Source of the DNA: an uncultured Prevotellaceae bacterium
GTDB taxonomy: Bacteria; Bacteroidota; Bacteroidia; Bacteroidales; Bacteroidaceae
Reading direction: 5' to 3'
Length of the DNA stretch: 32,926 nt
Assembly (NCBI GenBank): GCA_902776685.1
Contig: CACYRB010000020.1
Location: 1-32,926, forward strand
Below are positions 8,548 through 17,500 of this stretch, in pieces. The stretch's first letter is position 1. Each line of letters opens with the position of its first letter. A program made the translations under genes and the position numbers. Below the pieces are notes generated by a model, which saw only the letters and a list, made by a program, of their open reading frames with translations, searched no databases and was not told where the DNA came from.

Positions 8548-8758
8548 AGACACATTAACATAATAACATGTTTTCGACATAGAGACATAGAGACACATTA
8601 TTATAATAATAGACACATTAACATAATAACATGTTTTTGACATAGAGACATAGAGACACATTATTATAATAATAGACACATTAACAGAATAACATGTTTT
8701 TGACATAGAGACATAGAGACACATTATTATAATAATAGACACATTAACAGAATAACAT
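8548..8758. repeat. 63-bp tandem repeat, three full units and a partial fourth
   Basis: Units begin at 8548, 8611, 8674 and 8737 with the sequence AGACACATTAACA(T/G)AATAAC and are nearly identical, differing at a T/G and a C/T position. Each unit contains the perfect palindrome ATTATTATAATAAT (first at 8598-8611) and a doubled CATAGAGA. The period is a multiple of three, so the minus strand stays open as a repetitive Ile/Val/Cys-rich ORF (8521-8829), but that ORF overlaps the RDD gene end and has no other support. Confidence 0.92.
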
Positions 8759-8836
8759 AAAAACAAAATCCTTATGTAAATAAGATAAAAAGCCGACATC
8801 CTAAATCGTTGAATTACAGGCAGTTTCAAATCGTCG

Positions 8837-8956
8837 GAGTCTCACTGTTTGAGACTCGGATTCTCACGGCGTGAGAAACAGATTTTCACGACGTGAGAAA
8901 CGGTTTCTCAAAGCGTGAAAAACAGTTTCTCAAAATCGAGCATCATTTTTGAGAAA
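8837..8956. repeat. Cluster of five short palindromes (TTCTCACG/CGTGAGAA type)
   Basis: Consecutive inverted repeats: GAGTCTC/GAGACTC (8837-8857), TTCTCACGGCGTGAGAA (8861-8877), TTTTCACGACGTGAGAAA (8883-8900), TTTCTCA/TGAAAAA, imperfect (8903-8921), and TTTCTCAAAA/TTTTGAGAAA with an 11-nt loop (8926-8956). The stems are related but not identical, as if one palindrome had been copied and had diverged with compensatory changes. It lies in the 3' region shared by the convergent RDD gene and the 9410-17992 gene group. Confidence 0.8.
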
Positions 8957-9191
8957 AATGTTCAGAGTCTGCGGATTTATAGGATAGTTAAAAAACAGCA
9001 ACAGATGAACACGGAAGAACACGGAAAAGAGAGGTAGGAGTAAAAATCCTCAAATCCCTTGGTAGGCTACGGGGGGGGGCGAGCGCAGCGAGGGAAGGTA
9101 TCCGTAGAAAAGTAGGGACGCGCCAGCCAACTATGCACTATGAACTATGCACTATGAACTATAAAACCGTCATTCTGTTTTAGGTTTAGGG
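8957..9191. other. Non-coding stretch with poly-G tract and 14-bp direct repeat
   Basis: No gene seen. It holds a nine-G run (9071-9079) bracketed by CTACGG and CCGTAG, and two tandem copies of CTATGCACTATGAA (9131-9158). Confidence 0.6.
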
Positions 9192-9192
9192 C

Positions 9193-9217
9193 AAAAAAAA
9201 AGGGCTCCGCTGAGCCC
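9193..9217 (-). terminator. Intrinsic terminator, GGGCTC stem with nine-T tail
   Basis: The six-bp perfect stem GGGCTC/GAGCCC with loop CGCT is followed on the minus strand by nine T. It would end the candidate small RNA and back up the upstream terminator. Confidence 0.7.
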
Positions 9218-9253
9218 AATCTTTGTTAACCTTAAATCTAATACCATGAAAAA
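9193..9253 (-). ncRNA. Candidate small RNA with its own promoter and terminator
   Basis: On the minus strand a -7 box (CAAATATA on plus, 9259-9266) with a CAAG -33 (9286-9289) at 19-bp spacing would start a transcript near 9253. About 35-60 nt later comes a perfect GC hairpin, GGGCTC-AGCG-GAGCCC, followed by nine U (9193-9217). The body includes GGTATTAGATTTAAGG and GTTAACAAAGATT and has no ORF worth calling. Promoter, short body and strong terminator make an independent short RNA likely. It could instead be a leftover leader or a second terminator of the upstream operon. I do not assign it to a named RNA family. Confidence 0.45.
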
Positions 9254-9258
9254 CGATG

Positions 9259-9289
9259 CAAATATACTCCATTTTCAGACATCTTGCAA
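9259..9289 (-). promoter_or_regulatory. Promoter of the candidate small RNA
   Basis: The -7 element CAAATATA (TATATTTG on minus, 9259-9266) and a -33-like CAAG (9286-9289) are 19 bp apart. Confidence 0.5.
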
Positions 9290-9341
9290 GCTTTTCTATC
9301 GTTTTAACGACATTTTAACACTTTTCTTGACTTAAATCAAG

Positions 9342-9384
9342 ACAAAAGAGAGAAGACACCCCTTTTCGAAGTGTCCTCCCTCTT
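9342..9384 (-). terminator. Terminator after the first small acidic protein gene
   Basis: On the minus strand GAGGGAGGACAC pairs with GTGTCTTCTCTC (two G-U pairs) and is followed by TTTTG. It lies about 25 bp after the stop of the small gene at 9410 and ends the 17992-to-9410 gene group. Confidence 0.65.
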
Positions 9385-9409
9385 AATAATTCCAAGTTAA
9401 TCTGATGGG

Positions 9410-9583
9410 CTAATTCCAGAGACCATCCATGTCCTCCTCCGAGTCCCAGATGTTCTCTTTGCCAAGGGCCCCGCCAATATCTCCGCCCTCATCGTCTACC
9501 TTGAGAGAGGCGTTCTCCAGCAATGGCTGAATGACATGCCGGATGATTTCTGTCGTCGGGGCGATATATAAAGCTTTTTTCAT
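9410..9583 (-). CDS. Small acidic protein, family member 1 (57 aa)
   Basis: ATG at 9583, stop at 9410. It begins MKKALYIAPTTEIIRHVIQ, continues PLLENASLKVDDEGGDIGG and ends ALGKENIWDSEEDMDGLWN. It follows the GH43-like surface protein gene by only 15 bp and is followed by a terminator, so it is the last gene of that transcript. Two other genes in the window (14302-14478 and 24453-24620) share its layout: K-x-Y-x-x-P at the start, a short hydrophobic segment ending in a Leu-rich patch, then an acidic C-terminus with G-x-G-K/A and [VI]WD-x-E. There is no clear signal peptide because the N-terminal hydrophobic stretch is too broken by charges. Function is unknown. Confidence 0.75.
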   Translation of the reverse strand: MKKALYIAPTTEIIRHVIQPLLENASLKVDDEGGDIGGALGKENIWDSEEDMDGLWN

Positions 9584-9598
9584 CTTCGTACCCTTTCC

Positions 9599-12500
9599 TT
9601 ATTTAATGACGACTTTTTTTCCGTTGATGACATAGACACCCTTTCTGGATGAGGGATGAGAGAAGACGGACGAAGGATTGTCGGCAACCTTGCGTCCTTG
9701 CAGGTCGTAGACGGCTCCATGACCAAATGTCTCCACCTTCACTTCGCCGTTCTCCACACCGATGATGCCTGTTGGCTCTTCGTCAATCGTGAAGAACAAA
9801 GCCTTTGCCTCGCTGTCCAACTTCTCAAAGTAGGTGCGGAAGCCTCTCATCACACCATTGGCAACATTATTCGGCTTTAGCATATTACCCGTTGCCACAT
9901 AAAGGTCGCCTACGGGATGAGTAGTCTTGTCGAAAGCACCACGATAGCGGTATGAGCTACCTGCTTCAACGCTGCCCGGTTCAACAGCCTTGACATCGGC
10001 ACCAGCAATCTTAATGGCATCGGTCACATACCCGCCGCGCGTAATGCTTTGGCCGGGCTTGATAAGATAAGGAATGCCAGCTTCGACTTCTGCCACGTCA
10101 GTAACCACGAAGTGCATGGTCTGATTGTCGGCCGTGTAAGCGGCATCTCCTGGACGGAGCGTTGCCACCTTTGTTCCCTCGCCGAACACTTCGGCCACCT
10201 GTGCAGCCGTCAAGTCGAACGGCACGCAGAGTGTGTTCCAGTTGTTGGCAACGACACTACGGTAGAAGTAGACTGTAGCATCGTTCTGAACTTCCCATTT
10301 GTGCGTGAAGGCATAGTCCTCGTCAAACTCAGTACCAGGATAGAGCACTGGATGAGGATTGTCGCCCAAGCCCTGATGCCAGACAGCAACATCCATGCCT
10401 GCATGGGCAATGGCCGGCGCAGTCTGCGCTGTAGCTACCGCACCATTGTCGTTAACCTCTGGCCATCCGTTGTTCCACGTCAGTTCCTCTAAACAAACCT
10501 TTCGGTCTCCACTTCCATTTTGATAGGCATGGAACAACATCCAAGTCTTTCCCTCTTTATCCTCAACGATGCGGGAATTATGGCCGGGACCATGGAATGT
10601 CGAGGTGTTGTCGAGAACAACCTTATAATAGTGTCTTGCTCCGATATTCAAAATACCATCATATTTTTCCATGTCTTTTCCATTATGGTCTTTATAGGTA
10701 CCCATCAAAGTTTCAGACCGACCGACAACCGTCTGGTAGGTAGCACCGCTATAGCCTCCATAGGTTGAGCCGACAGAGGCGAAGAGGTAATAGTAGCCGT
10801 CTTTTTTATAGATGTAAGCAGCTTCAAACCCATCCCTAAGCAGCTGCGTTTTGCTCGATTTATCCTTTACAGACAAGCCGTCGGCATTAAGTTCGGTAAT
10901 ATATATGCCATGGAAGCTGCCCCAGACGAGATATTTCTTTCCGACGTCTTCTATGAAATACGGGTCGATGGAGTTATTTACCCCTATCTCACTCGATGTA
11001 AACATTTTACCGTCGTTGCCTACAAGGCGGAACGGTCCTTCGGGATTGTCCGACGTGGCAACACCTATCCATGCGGCACTCTCGCCTCCAGTCTTTGATA
11101 CGGCGAAGTATAGCACATACTGGCCATTCTGGTAGGTGATGCAAGGAGCCCAGAAGACACCTCCCTCACCGTCTGTCGGAATTGTTCCGCGCGGATTGTT
11201 GCCAAACACCTGGCCCACGTACGACCAATTCACAAGGTCGGGCGACCGTAGAATATGCTCTGCGGTTGAATAAAGATAGTAGTACCCATCCTCTGCGCGA
11301 ATTACTGAGGGGTCGGGAGCATCGCCGTTATATACAGGGTTGGTGTAGGTAGCGGGTTGAGGATTGTCTATGGCGAACAGACTGCCATCCTTTATGGTTT
11401 TGAGGTCGGTTATTTTATGACCTGTGCTTATTTCAAAGGGGCCTCCCCACGTTCCATTGTTCTGTCCCCAGTCGCCTGTACCATAGTCGTAGCAGTTGGT
11501 CAGTTTAATATTATTTCCTCGTGCGAACTGCTGTCCTTGAGCAAGTCCGTGAGTATCTTCTGCTGTTGCATAGTCCACAACGCTGTAGCAGTTGGTCAGC
11601 ACGCCGTTTGTAAGCCATCCGGAAATACTTCCGCTCTCACCTGCTGTCACACCAGTAATCTCGCCTACATTATATACATTGGTCATGTAAACCGTGTTCG
11701 TGTCATAACGTACACCGACGATACCGCCGGCATTTGCTCCGGAGGCATAAATCTTACCATCGTTTCCGCAATTTTCAATGTAGATGTTTCCTGGACCACG
11801 AGTACTACCAATGAAAGCGGCCACACCCTTGCGTCCCTTAATCTCACAGTTTGCGCCCATAGTGATGTTTCTCACAATGGTACCTCCACCTGCAGAGTTG
11901 ATAAGGCCGACATCCTCGCGGTCAAAGTCCATCTTCAGATTGGATATGATGGAGTGGGGTTGTCCGATGAGCTTGCCTTTGAAACGTCTGCCCTCAGATG
12001 AGTCACCTATGCCAGGGTAGTCTGTGATTTCACTCATGTCAAGGTTGTTCAGCAGATAAGCGGTGGCAGTGTTCTTCACTGTACCATTATTGACCTGAGT
12101 AGCAAAAGCGTTCAGCTGTGCAGGGGTTTCAATATACCACGTGCCACAAGTGGTACACACACCATCGCTAATCGTGTGGTCTGCCAGCGTGGTGGTTCCT
12201 TCGCTATTGGCAAACGTGGTGCCGCTTGAGGCAGGAGCGCCGTCGCAACTCAGACTGCCGTTGGCATAAACCAGATAGGTTCCGAAGGGAAGTGGATAGT
12301 TGTCTGTTCCTATATGCTGAGTCCATGGACTGCCGCCGCTGACGTTTTCGTTGAGTCTGTAGGCCAGTTCACCGCTCGATACGGTCGAAGCATCAATCTT
12401 CTCGCCGCCACGCTCGGTATTGTTCAGCATCTGCATGTCGAGAGTAGTGTAGCTGTTAACGGCATATTCTCCGTTACGACCGAACACGCGGTTGTTGTCG

Positions 12501-14179
12501 CCAGTAAGGTTCAGTGTACCCGACACATAGCAGTTGCGATAAGTAATGCTACCTCCGGAGTGAGCGTATCCGATTAGTCCGCAAGAACCATAATCGTTTG
12601 TGGCATTAATCTGGCCGACAAATGCAACATTCTCCAATATAGGTACATTGTTTGCCACAGCGATTACGCCTCCATGTGTACCGTCTCCGCTATGCGAAGA
12701 GGTCATGTTCACGTCGACAACCACGTTTAGTATTTTGCTGTTGCCTCGTGTTACAGAGGCAAGACCTGCCATTTGGTTGGCGGTAGTAGTGATTGTTCCG
12801 TGGACTTTCAGGTTTTGGATTGTTGCTCCATCGATATAACGGAACAGGGCGATGTTGTTGGCAAATCCTGTTCCTGAATTGGTATAGCCAATGGTAATGG
12901 TGTGCCCTTGTCCGTCGAAGGTTCCGGAATAGCGCTTGCCGTCTTGGTCGTTCTGACCAATGGTAACCTGGTATGCGCTGAAGTCAATATCGGCGATGAG
13001 CTTACCTTTGATATTGTTCTGTTTTCTGTTCACCCATACGGCAAACCAGTTGAGCTGCTTCTCGTTGGCAATTTCGTAATAGCCATTTATGGGAACAATA
13101 TAGTCGGGCTGGATTTCATCGCAGGTCTTTCCGTCGTGCTCATTGGTACAGAAACCCCAGTCGTTGAAATTGTGTGCATCACGATTGGCTGTTCCGGCTG
13201 TGTTGCTGTAGGAAGAACCAGGTTTGTTTGCGCCATCGCAATATTGATTTCCTACAACGTAAACAATACCATTGGATTTGGCTATAGGAATAGGATGGGC
13301 GTCTTGGTTGATGATCTGATACCATGCAACGTTATCACTACTTGAGCCGTTCAATTTATATGTCAGCTCACCGGAAGTCAATTGGTCGGAAGTAAAACTA
13401 TTTACGGTCTTGTTTGTTTGTGTTAACCCGTTGAGGTCGTAAACATTCTCAAATGTTACGTTGCCATCACCGTCTCCGTTTCTATAGAATGGTCGGCCGC
13501 CTTCATTGCCGGTTATAGTTCCTGTATTAAAGAAATTTCTGACTATTACGGTCCTGTTATGGCCAAACCATCCTGAAAGTATTGCTGCTTCTTGACTGGC
13601 TTTTATATTTCCAGTATTATAGCAGTTAAGGATAGTTGTACTTGTCTGTTCATGATAAACGGTACCTATCATTGCTGCAGCACCTGTTCCCGAAGCCTCT
13701 ACAGAGCCTTCGTTTCCACAGTTTTCTATAGTTACCGTTCCATTCCCTGCACAGGTGTAACCGATGATTCCACCAGCGCGGCCACCACACTTAATACTAT
13801 TCCCAGGTCCGGCAATAAGATTCTTGATTACGCAACCGCCTGTTGCTGTACCAAAAATTCCGATGTTGCTGGCGCCGGTGTTATCATATACTAAGTTATT
13901 GATAATATGCCCCTGACCATCAAATGTACCACAATAGCGCTTGTTACTTTCATCCAAGCCGATTGGAGTCCATGCCTTGCCTGTCATGTCGATGTCGGCG
14001 GTGAGCACAGCATTGGCATTGGCATGCCCGTCTCCGGCATTGACGATTTCGGCAAACTCTATCAACTCGTCGGCTGTTTCGATTTGATAGACTCCATCGA
14101 TTTGGGCTAATTGAGCATTGATATGTCTTACTCCAATAATGAGGAATGTGAGTAATAGATATGTTAGTTTTTGCTTCAT
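9599..14179 (-). CDS. Giant secreted GLUG-repeat protein with GH43-like glycosidase domain and sorting-type tail
   Basis: A 1526-aa protein. Signal peptide MKQKLTYLLLTFLIIGVRHINA is followed by three beta-helix blocks with GLUG-type repeats (GTFDGQGHxIxNL...; about residues 24-265, 360-600, 676-940). They are joined by a repeated SGEL-x-Y-x-LNG...W-x-Q module and Cys motifs of the CTTCG kind. Residues about 946-1260 form a five-bladed-propeller GH43-like domain. Candidate catalytic residues are Asp in APDPSVI (about 955), Asp in SIDPYFI (about 1072) and Glu in GFEAAYIYKKDG (about 1117), with GPGHNS further on. The family acts on arabinan and xylan side chains; the exact substrate is not deducible. 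A WNTLCVPFDLT module (about 1316) and a YDLQGRKV...GVYVINGKKVVIK tail follow, the tail resembling type IX secretion sorting domains. It lies 122 bp after the second small protein gene, with no promoter of its own. Confidence 0.88.
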   Translation of the reverse strand: MKQKLTYLLLTFLIIGVRHINAQLAQIDGVYQIETADELIEFAEIVNAGDGHANANAVLTADIDMTGKAWTPIGLDESNKRYCGTFDGQGHIINNLVYDNTGASNIGIFGTATGGCVIKNLIAGPGNSIKCGGRAGGIIGYTCAGNGTVTIENCGNEGSVEASGTGAAAMIGTVYHEQTSTTILNCYNTGNIKASQEAAILSGWFGHNRTVIVRNFFNTGTITGNEGGRPFYRNGDGDGNVTFENVYDLNGLTQTNKTVNSFTSDQLTSGELTYKLNGSSSDNVAWYQIINQDAHPIPIAKSNGIVYVVGNQYCDGANKPGSSYSNTAGTANRDAHNFNDWGFCTNEHDGKTCDEIQPDYIVPINGYYEIANEKQLNWFAVWVNRKQNNIKGKLIADIDFSAYQVTIGQNDQDGKRYSGTFDGQGHTITIGYTNSGTGFANNIALFRYIDGATIQNLKVHGTITTTANQMAGLASVTRGNSKILNVVVDVNMTSSHSGDGTHGGVIAVANNVPILENVAFVGQINATNDYGSCGLIGYAHSGGSITYRNCYVSGTLNLTGDNNRVFGRNGEYAVNSYTTLDMQMLNNTERGGEKIDASTVSSGELAYRLNENVSGGSPWTQHIGTDNYPLPFGTYLVYANGSLSCDGAPASSGTTFANSEGTTTLADHTISDGVCTTCGTWYIETPAQLNAFATQVNNGTVKNTATAYLLNNLDMSEITDYPGIGDSSEGRRFKGKLIGQPHSIISNLKMDFDREDVGLINSAGGGTIVRNITMGANCEIKGRKGVAAFIGSTRGPGNIYIENCGNDGKIYASGANAGGIVGVRYDTNTVYMTNVYNVGEITGVTAGESGSISGWLTNGVLTNCYSVVDYATAEDTHGLAQGQQFARGNNIKLTNCYDYGTGDWGQNNGTWGGPFEISTGHKITDLKTIKDGSLFAIDNPQPATYTNPVYNGDAPDPSVIRAEDGYYYLYSTAEHILRSPDLVNWSYVGQVFGNNPRGTIPTDGEGGVFWAPCITYQNGQYVLYFAVSKTGGESAAWIGVATSDNPEGPFRLVGNDGKMFTSSEIGVNNSIDPYFIEDVGKKYLVWGSFHGIYITELNADGLSVKDKSSKTQLLRDGFEAAYIYKKDGYYYLFASVGSTYGGYSGATYQTVVGRSETLMGTYKDHNGKDMEKYDGILNIGARHYYKVVLDNTSTFHGPGHNSRIVEDKEGKTWMLFHAYQNGSGDRKVCLEELTWNNGWPEVNDNGAVATAQTAPAIAHAGMDVAVWHQGLGDNPHPVLYPGTEFDEDYAFTHKWEVQNDATVYFYRSVVANNWNTLCVPFDLTAAQVAEVFGEGTKVATLRPGDAAYTADNQTMHFVVTDVAEVEAGIPYLIKPGQSITRGGYVTDAIKIAGADVKAVEPGSVEAGSSYRYRGAFDKTTHPVGDLYVATGNMLKPNNVANGVMRGFRTYFEKLDSEAKALFFTIDEEPTGIIGVENGEVKVETFGHGAVYDLQGRKVADNPSSVFSHPSSRKGVYVINGKKVVIK

Positions 14180-14233
14180 AAGTTTATATTTATAGATGAG
14201 TAAATACTTTTTTCTCTAATGCCATTTGGTGAA

Positions 14234-14264
14234 GACAGTCATACGCACGGGGCGCATGACTGTC
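14234..14264. repeat. Strong intercistronic hairpin without T-tract
   Basis: GACAGTCAT and ATGACTGTC enclose a GC-rich loop between the small gene at 14302 and the giant gene starting at 14179. With no T-run on either side it is more likely an mRNA processing or stability element, or a weak attenuator, than a terminator. Confidence 0.6.
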
Positions 14265-14301
14265 CGTTCACTCAAAAAACACAAATTTATGAAAAAACTT
14301 T

Positions 14302-14478
14302 TTATTCTTCGTCCCAGACGTTTTTCTTGCCGAGGCCATCGTTCCAGGGGTCGTCACTGCCTGTCGTGGAATCGTCTTCGAGAATCACTTCGCCGTTCAG
14401 CGTGGCGTTGAGCAGTTCGCCTTCCTCGTTGATGTTGAGCGCCTTCAGGCACGGAATCATATATACTTTCTTATTCAT
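14302..14478 (-). CDS. Small acidic protein, family member 2 (58 aa)
   Basis: I place the start at ATG 14478, giving MNKKVYMIPCLKALNINEEG. The in-frame ATG at 14499 lies within a strong hairpin (14495-14529), and the 14478 start matches the other two family members. The protein continues with ELLNATLNGEVILEDD and ends DDPWNDGLGKKNVWDEE. It is strongly acidic in the second half. It sits 67 bp downstream of the 1148-aa GLUG protein and upstream of the GH43-like giant, on the same strand. It shares the KKxYxxP start, the LLNATL patch and the GLGKKNVWDEE end with its relatives at 9410 and 24453. Function is unknown. Confidence 0.75.
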   Translation of the reverse strand: MNKKVYMIPCLKALNINEEGELLNATLNGEVILEDDSTTGSDDPWNDGLGKKNVWDEE

Positions 14479-14494
14479 AATAAATAATTTAGAA

Positions 14495-14529
14495 CTCACC
14501 TTGCCCCTCCCCGAGGGAGGGGAGGTGAG
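14495..14529. repeat. GC-rich hairpin between giant gene and small gene
   Basis: CTCACC(TTG)CCCCTCCC pairs with GGGAGGGG(A)GGTGAG around a four-base turn. It separates the 1148-aa gene stop (14546) from the small gene start (14478). It could reduce transcription or protect the upstream mRNA and so set the ratio of the two products. Confidence 0.6.
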
Positions 14530-14545
14530 TGACCATTTACAATTT

Positions 14546-17500
14546 TTACTTAATCACAACCTTTTTGCCGTTGACAACATAGACACCGTGCTTCGGTGTG
14601 CTTACCTTGCGGCCTTGCAGGTCGTAGACAGCGCCGTTGAAGTCGATAGCGTTCAGCTCGCCGTTTTCAATAGCGATGATGCCGGTCGATTCGCCATCGA
14701 CAGTGAAGGTGCCGTCCTTAGCCTCGCCACCCTGTGAGGGGAAGAAGGCACGGAAGCCCTTGATGTTGCCAGCAGTGGTGACCGCCTTCGTGGTGTTGTT
14801 GGCTGCAACAATCTTGTCGCCTACGGCAACAGCCTGCGGGTTGAAGTCGCCTTTGAAGAAGTCGTTGGCCACAGCCTCGGTAACGAGAGCCTTGCCGGTG
14901 AGGACAACGGGAGCAGAGAGTGCTGTGCTGGACTTCACGAGGTAAGCCTTGCCTGCCTCCATCTCGGTAACGCTCTTGAACGAGTAGTTGTCGGCGGCAG
15001 CATCGTAGCTGTCGAACTCAGCTACCTGTGCATCGCTACCGAAGATGGTAGCTATTTCGTCAGCATCGAGTGCAAACGGCAGACAGATGGTGTTCCAAGT
15101 GTTGGCGGCGGTGGTGCGAGTCATGGAGATGTTGGCATCGGCGTGAGCATAGAACTTATGATGCGAGAAGGTCTCGTCGAGGTCGTAGTTCTTGTGCAGA
15201 ATAGGATGCGAGCCTTCGCCCAGTGCCTGGTGCCAAACGTTGTCGGCAAGTGCGTCGGTCAGTGTGCCGTCGACAACTTGAACGGGGCTGTCATTGGTGA
15301 TGACGTACATGCCAGGCCAGTTGGTTGCAATGTCGTAACTGGTTTCGTTGAGCTGGATGTTGTTTCCGCGTCCGAAAGATTCACCGCCGTTCACAGTACC
15401 TGCATTATACACGTTGTGCATTTCGGCATTGTTACCGAACCAGCCCGAAAGACCGCCGGCTTCCCAACCACTGGTGATAGTTCCAACGTTGTAGGCATTG
15501 GTTACGGTGTATTTCAGTTCACCGGAGAAGTTGCAACCTACCAGTCCACCGGCGTTCTGGTTGGTTGTTGTCACGGTAGCCTCGTTGCCTATGTTGGTCA
15601 GTGTGGCTGCACCGTTGCCGCTTGAGCGACCGATAAAGCCGCCGGCAGCCTGTGTGCCTTTCACTTCACCGGTGATGGTAAGGTTCTTGATGGTCACGCC
15701 TTCGGCAGCAGCGTTGACGAAACCTACACCTACACGGTCGTAGTCCATCTTGATGTTTACAATGTTGAACTGTCCATCGATTTCGCCTTTGAAGGGGTTA
15801 GTCTCGGAAGCGATGCCGGGGAAGTTGGCAACCTCGGTGGTCACGTCAATGTCGTTCATGATTTTTGCGTTGACGGTATTGTCGACCTTTGCTGCATAAA
15901 CGGCAAACCAGTTGAGTTGTTTGGGTGTCTCTATTTCATAGTAATCACCATTAGCGGTCATAAAGTCGGGTTGTATCTCGTCGCAAACCGAGCAGAAACC
16001 CCACTCGCTCCACTGGTGGTCGTCGCGGTTGCCGCCTTCTGTATTAGAATAGGAAACGGTTGCGCCTTCTTTCGGTGTCACACCGTCGCATTTAACGTCG
16101 CCGTTGGCATATACCACATAGGTTCCAAAGGGATAGGGATGTGCGTCAGCATCGTCGCCCAGTTTCTGGTACCAGTTTACGTTTTCGCTCTGGTTGCCGT
16201 TCATGAAATAGGCAAGCTCGCCCGATGCCAGCCACGACTCCTGATAGCCTGTGGGCTGTCCGGCATTGTCGCTGTTGGCTGTATTAAGATCATAAGAATT
16301 GACGAAACTGGGCTGGTTGCCACGTGCAAGCGACTTACTGCCGTCGTAGTTGCCGGTTTTCTCTATGCGACCGGTGTTCCAGCAGTTGGTCAGCGTTACG
16401 CGCGGTGTCCATGCGGTAAAGGCACCATTCTCGGTACCACCGTAGATATTACCGGTGTTGTAGCAGTTCTCTATAACCAGTTTCAAATAGCTACTCCAGT
16501 CGCGGGCAACAAATCCGGCATTGTTGGTGGTCGTAACCGTCATATCCATTTCGTTACCTACATTCTGAATCGTAACAGTTTCTCCGTAAGTATTGCCGTT
16601 GATACAGCCGATGAGGGCGGCAACGTTTGCACCGCCTGTTCCGTTCATCTTACAAGAACTGTCGATAATTAGGTTTTTGATGACTGCACCGCCACCGCAG
16701 ACGCTGAACAATCCTTGTTCTTTCTTTGTACCGTCGATGGTCATGTTCTTGATGCGATGACCTTGACCGTCGAATATTCCGGTAAACTTCGAGCCGTCAA
16801 CGCCGAGGGGAATGAAGTTGTAGCCATTCATGTCGATATCGGCGGTCAACTTCACGTTGGTATGGCCGTTACCTTTGTTGTTCACCCATACCATGTACCA
16901 GTTGTATTCTTTTTCGTTGCCAATGAGATAGTAGCCGTCTTCTATGGTGAGGAAGTCAGGCTGCATTTCATCGCATACCGAGCAGAAGCCCCACTCACTC
17001 CACTGGTGTGCATCGCGTTCAGCTTCACCCTCAGTGTTGGAATAGGTAACCGATCCCTTGGGAGAGCCTGAGCAGTCAAGTGCTCCAATCGCATAAACTA
17101 CGCTTGTGCCAATGGGCAGGGGAGTGTTGTCGGTGTCGATGGTCTGGAACCAGTTGTTGGTTTCGCTCTGGCTGCCGTTCAGCAAGAAGCAGAGTTCACC
17201 GCTGGTCAGTTGATTAGCAGTGGCAGCAGTGGCATTTTTCGTGTTGTTCATGCCTTGCAGATCGGTATAGTAGCAATTGGTAACGGTAGCTGTGTTGCGC
17301 ACGATGACGTCGTTGTCGCTGCCTGTGGCAAGATTTAGCGTACCCGCCATGAGGCAGTTCTCAATTTTCACCTGCGTGCTGGCATTATCGGGCCATCCGA
17401 GAATACCGCCGCTACCAGTACGCTCCGGAGCATTGATGGTTCCGAGGAAAGCACAATTGCGAATGGTGATATCGCTCTTGTCACTGATGCGGGCAACGAT

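Noticed and set aside
8548..8758. CRISPR array
   Set aside because: The 63-bp units are contiguous and nearly identical, with no unique spacers, and no cas genes are present.
8521..8829. Repetitive minus-strand ORF (102 codons) over the 63-bp repeat
   Set aside because: It exists because the repeat period is a multiple of three; it overlaps the RDD gene and has no promoter or RBS.
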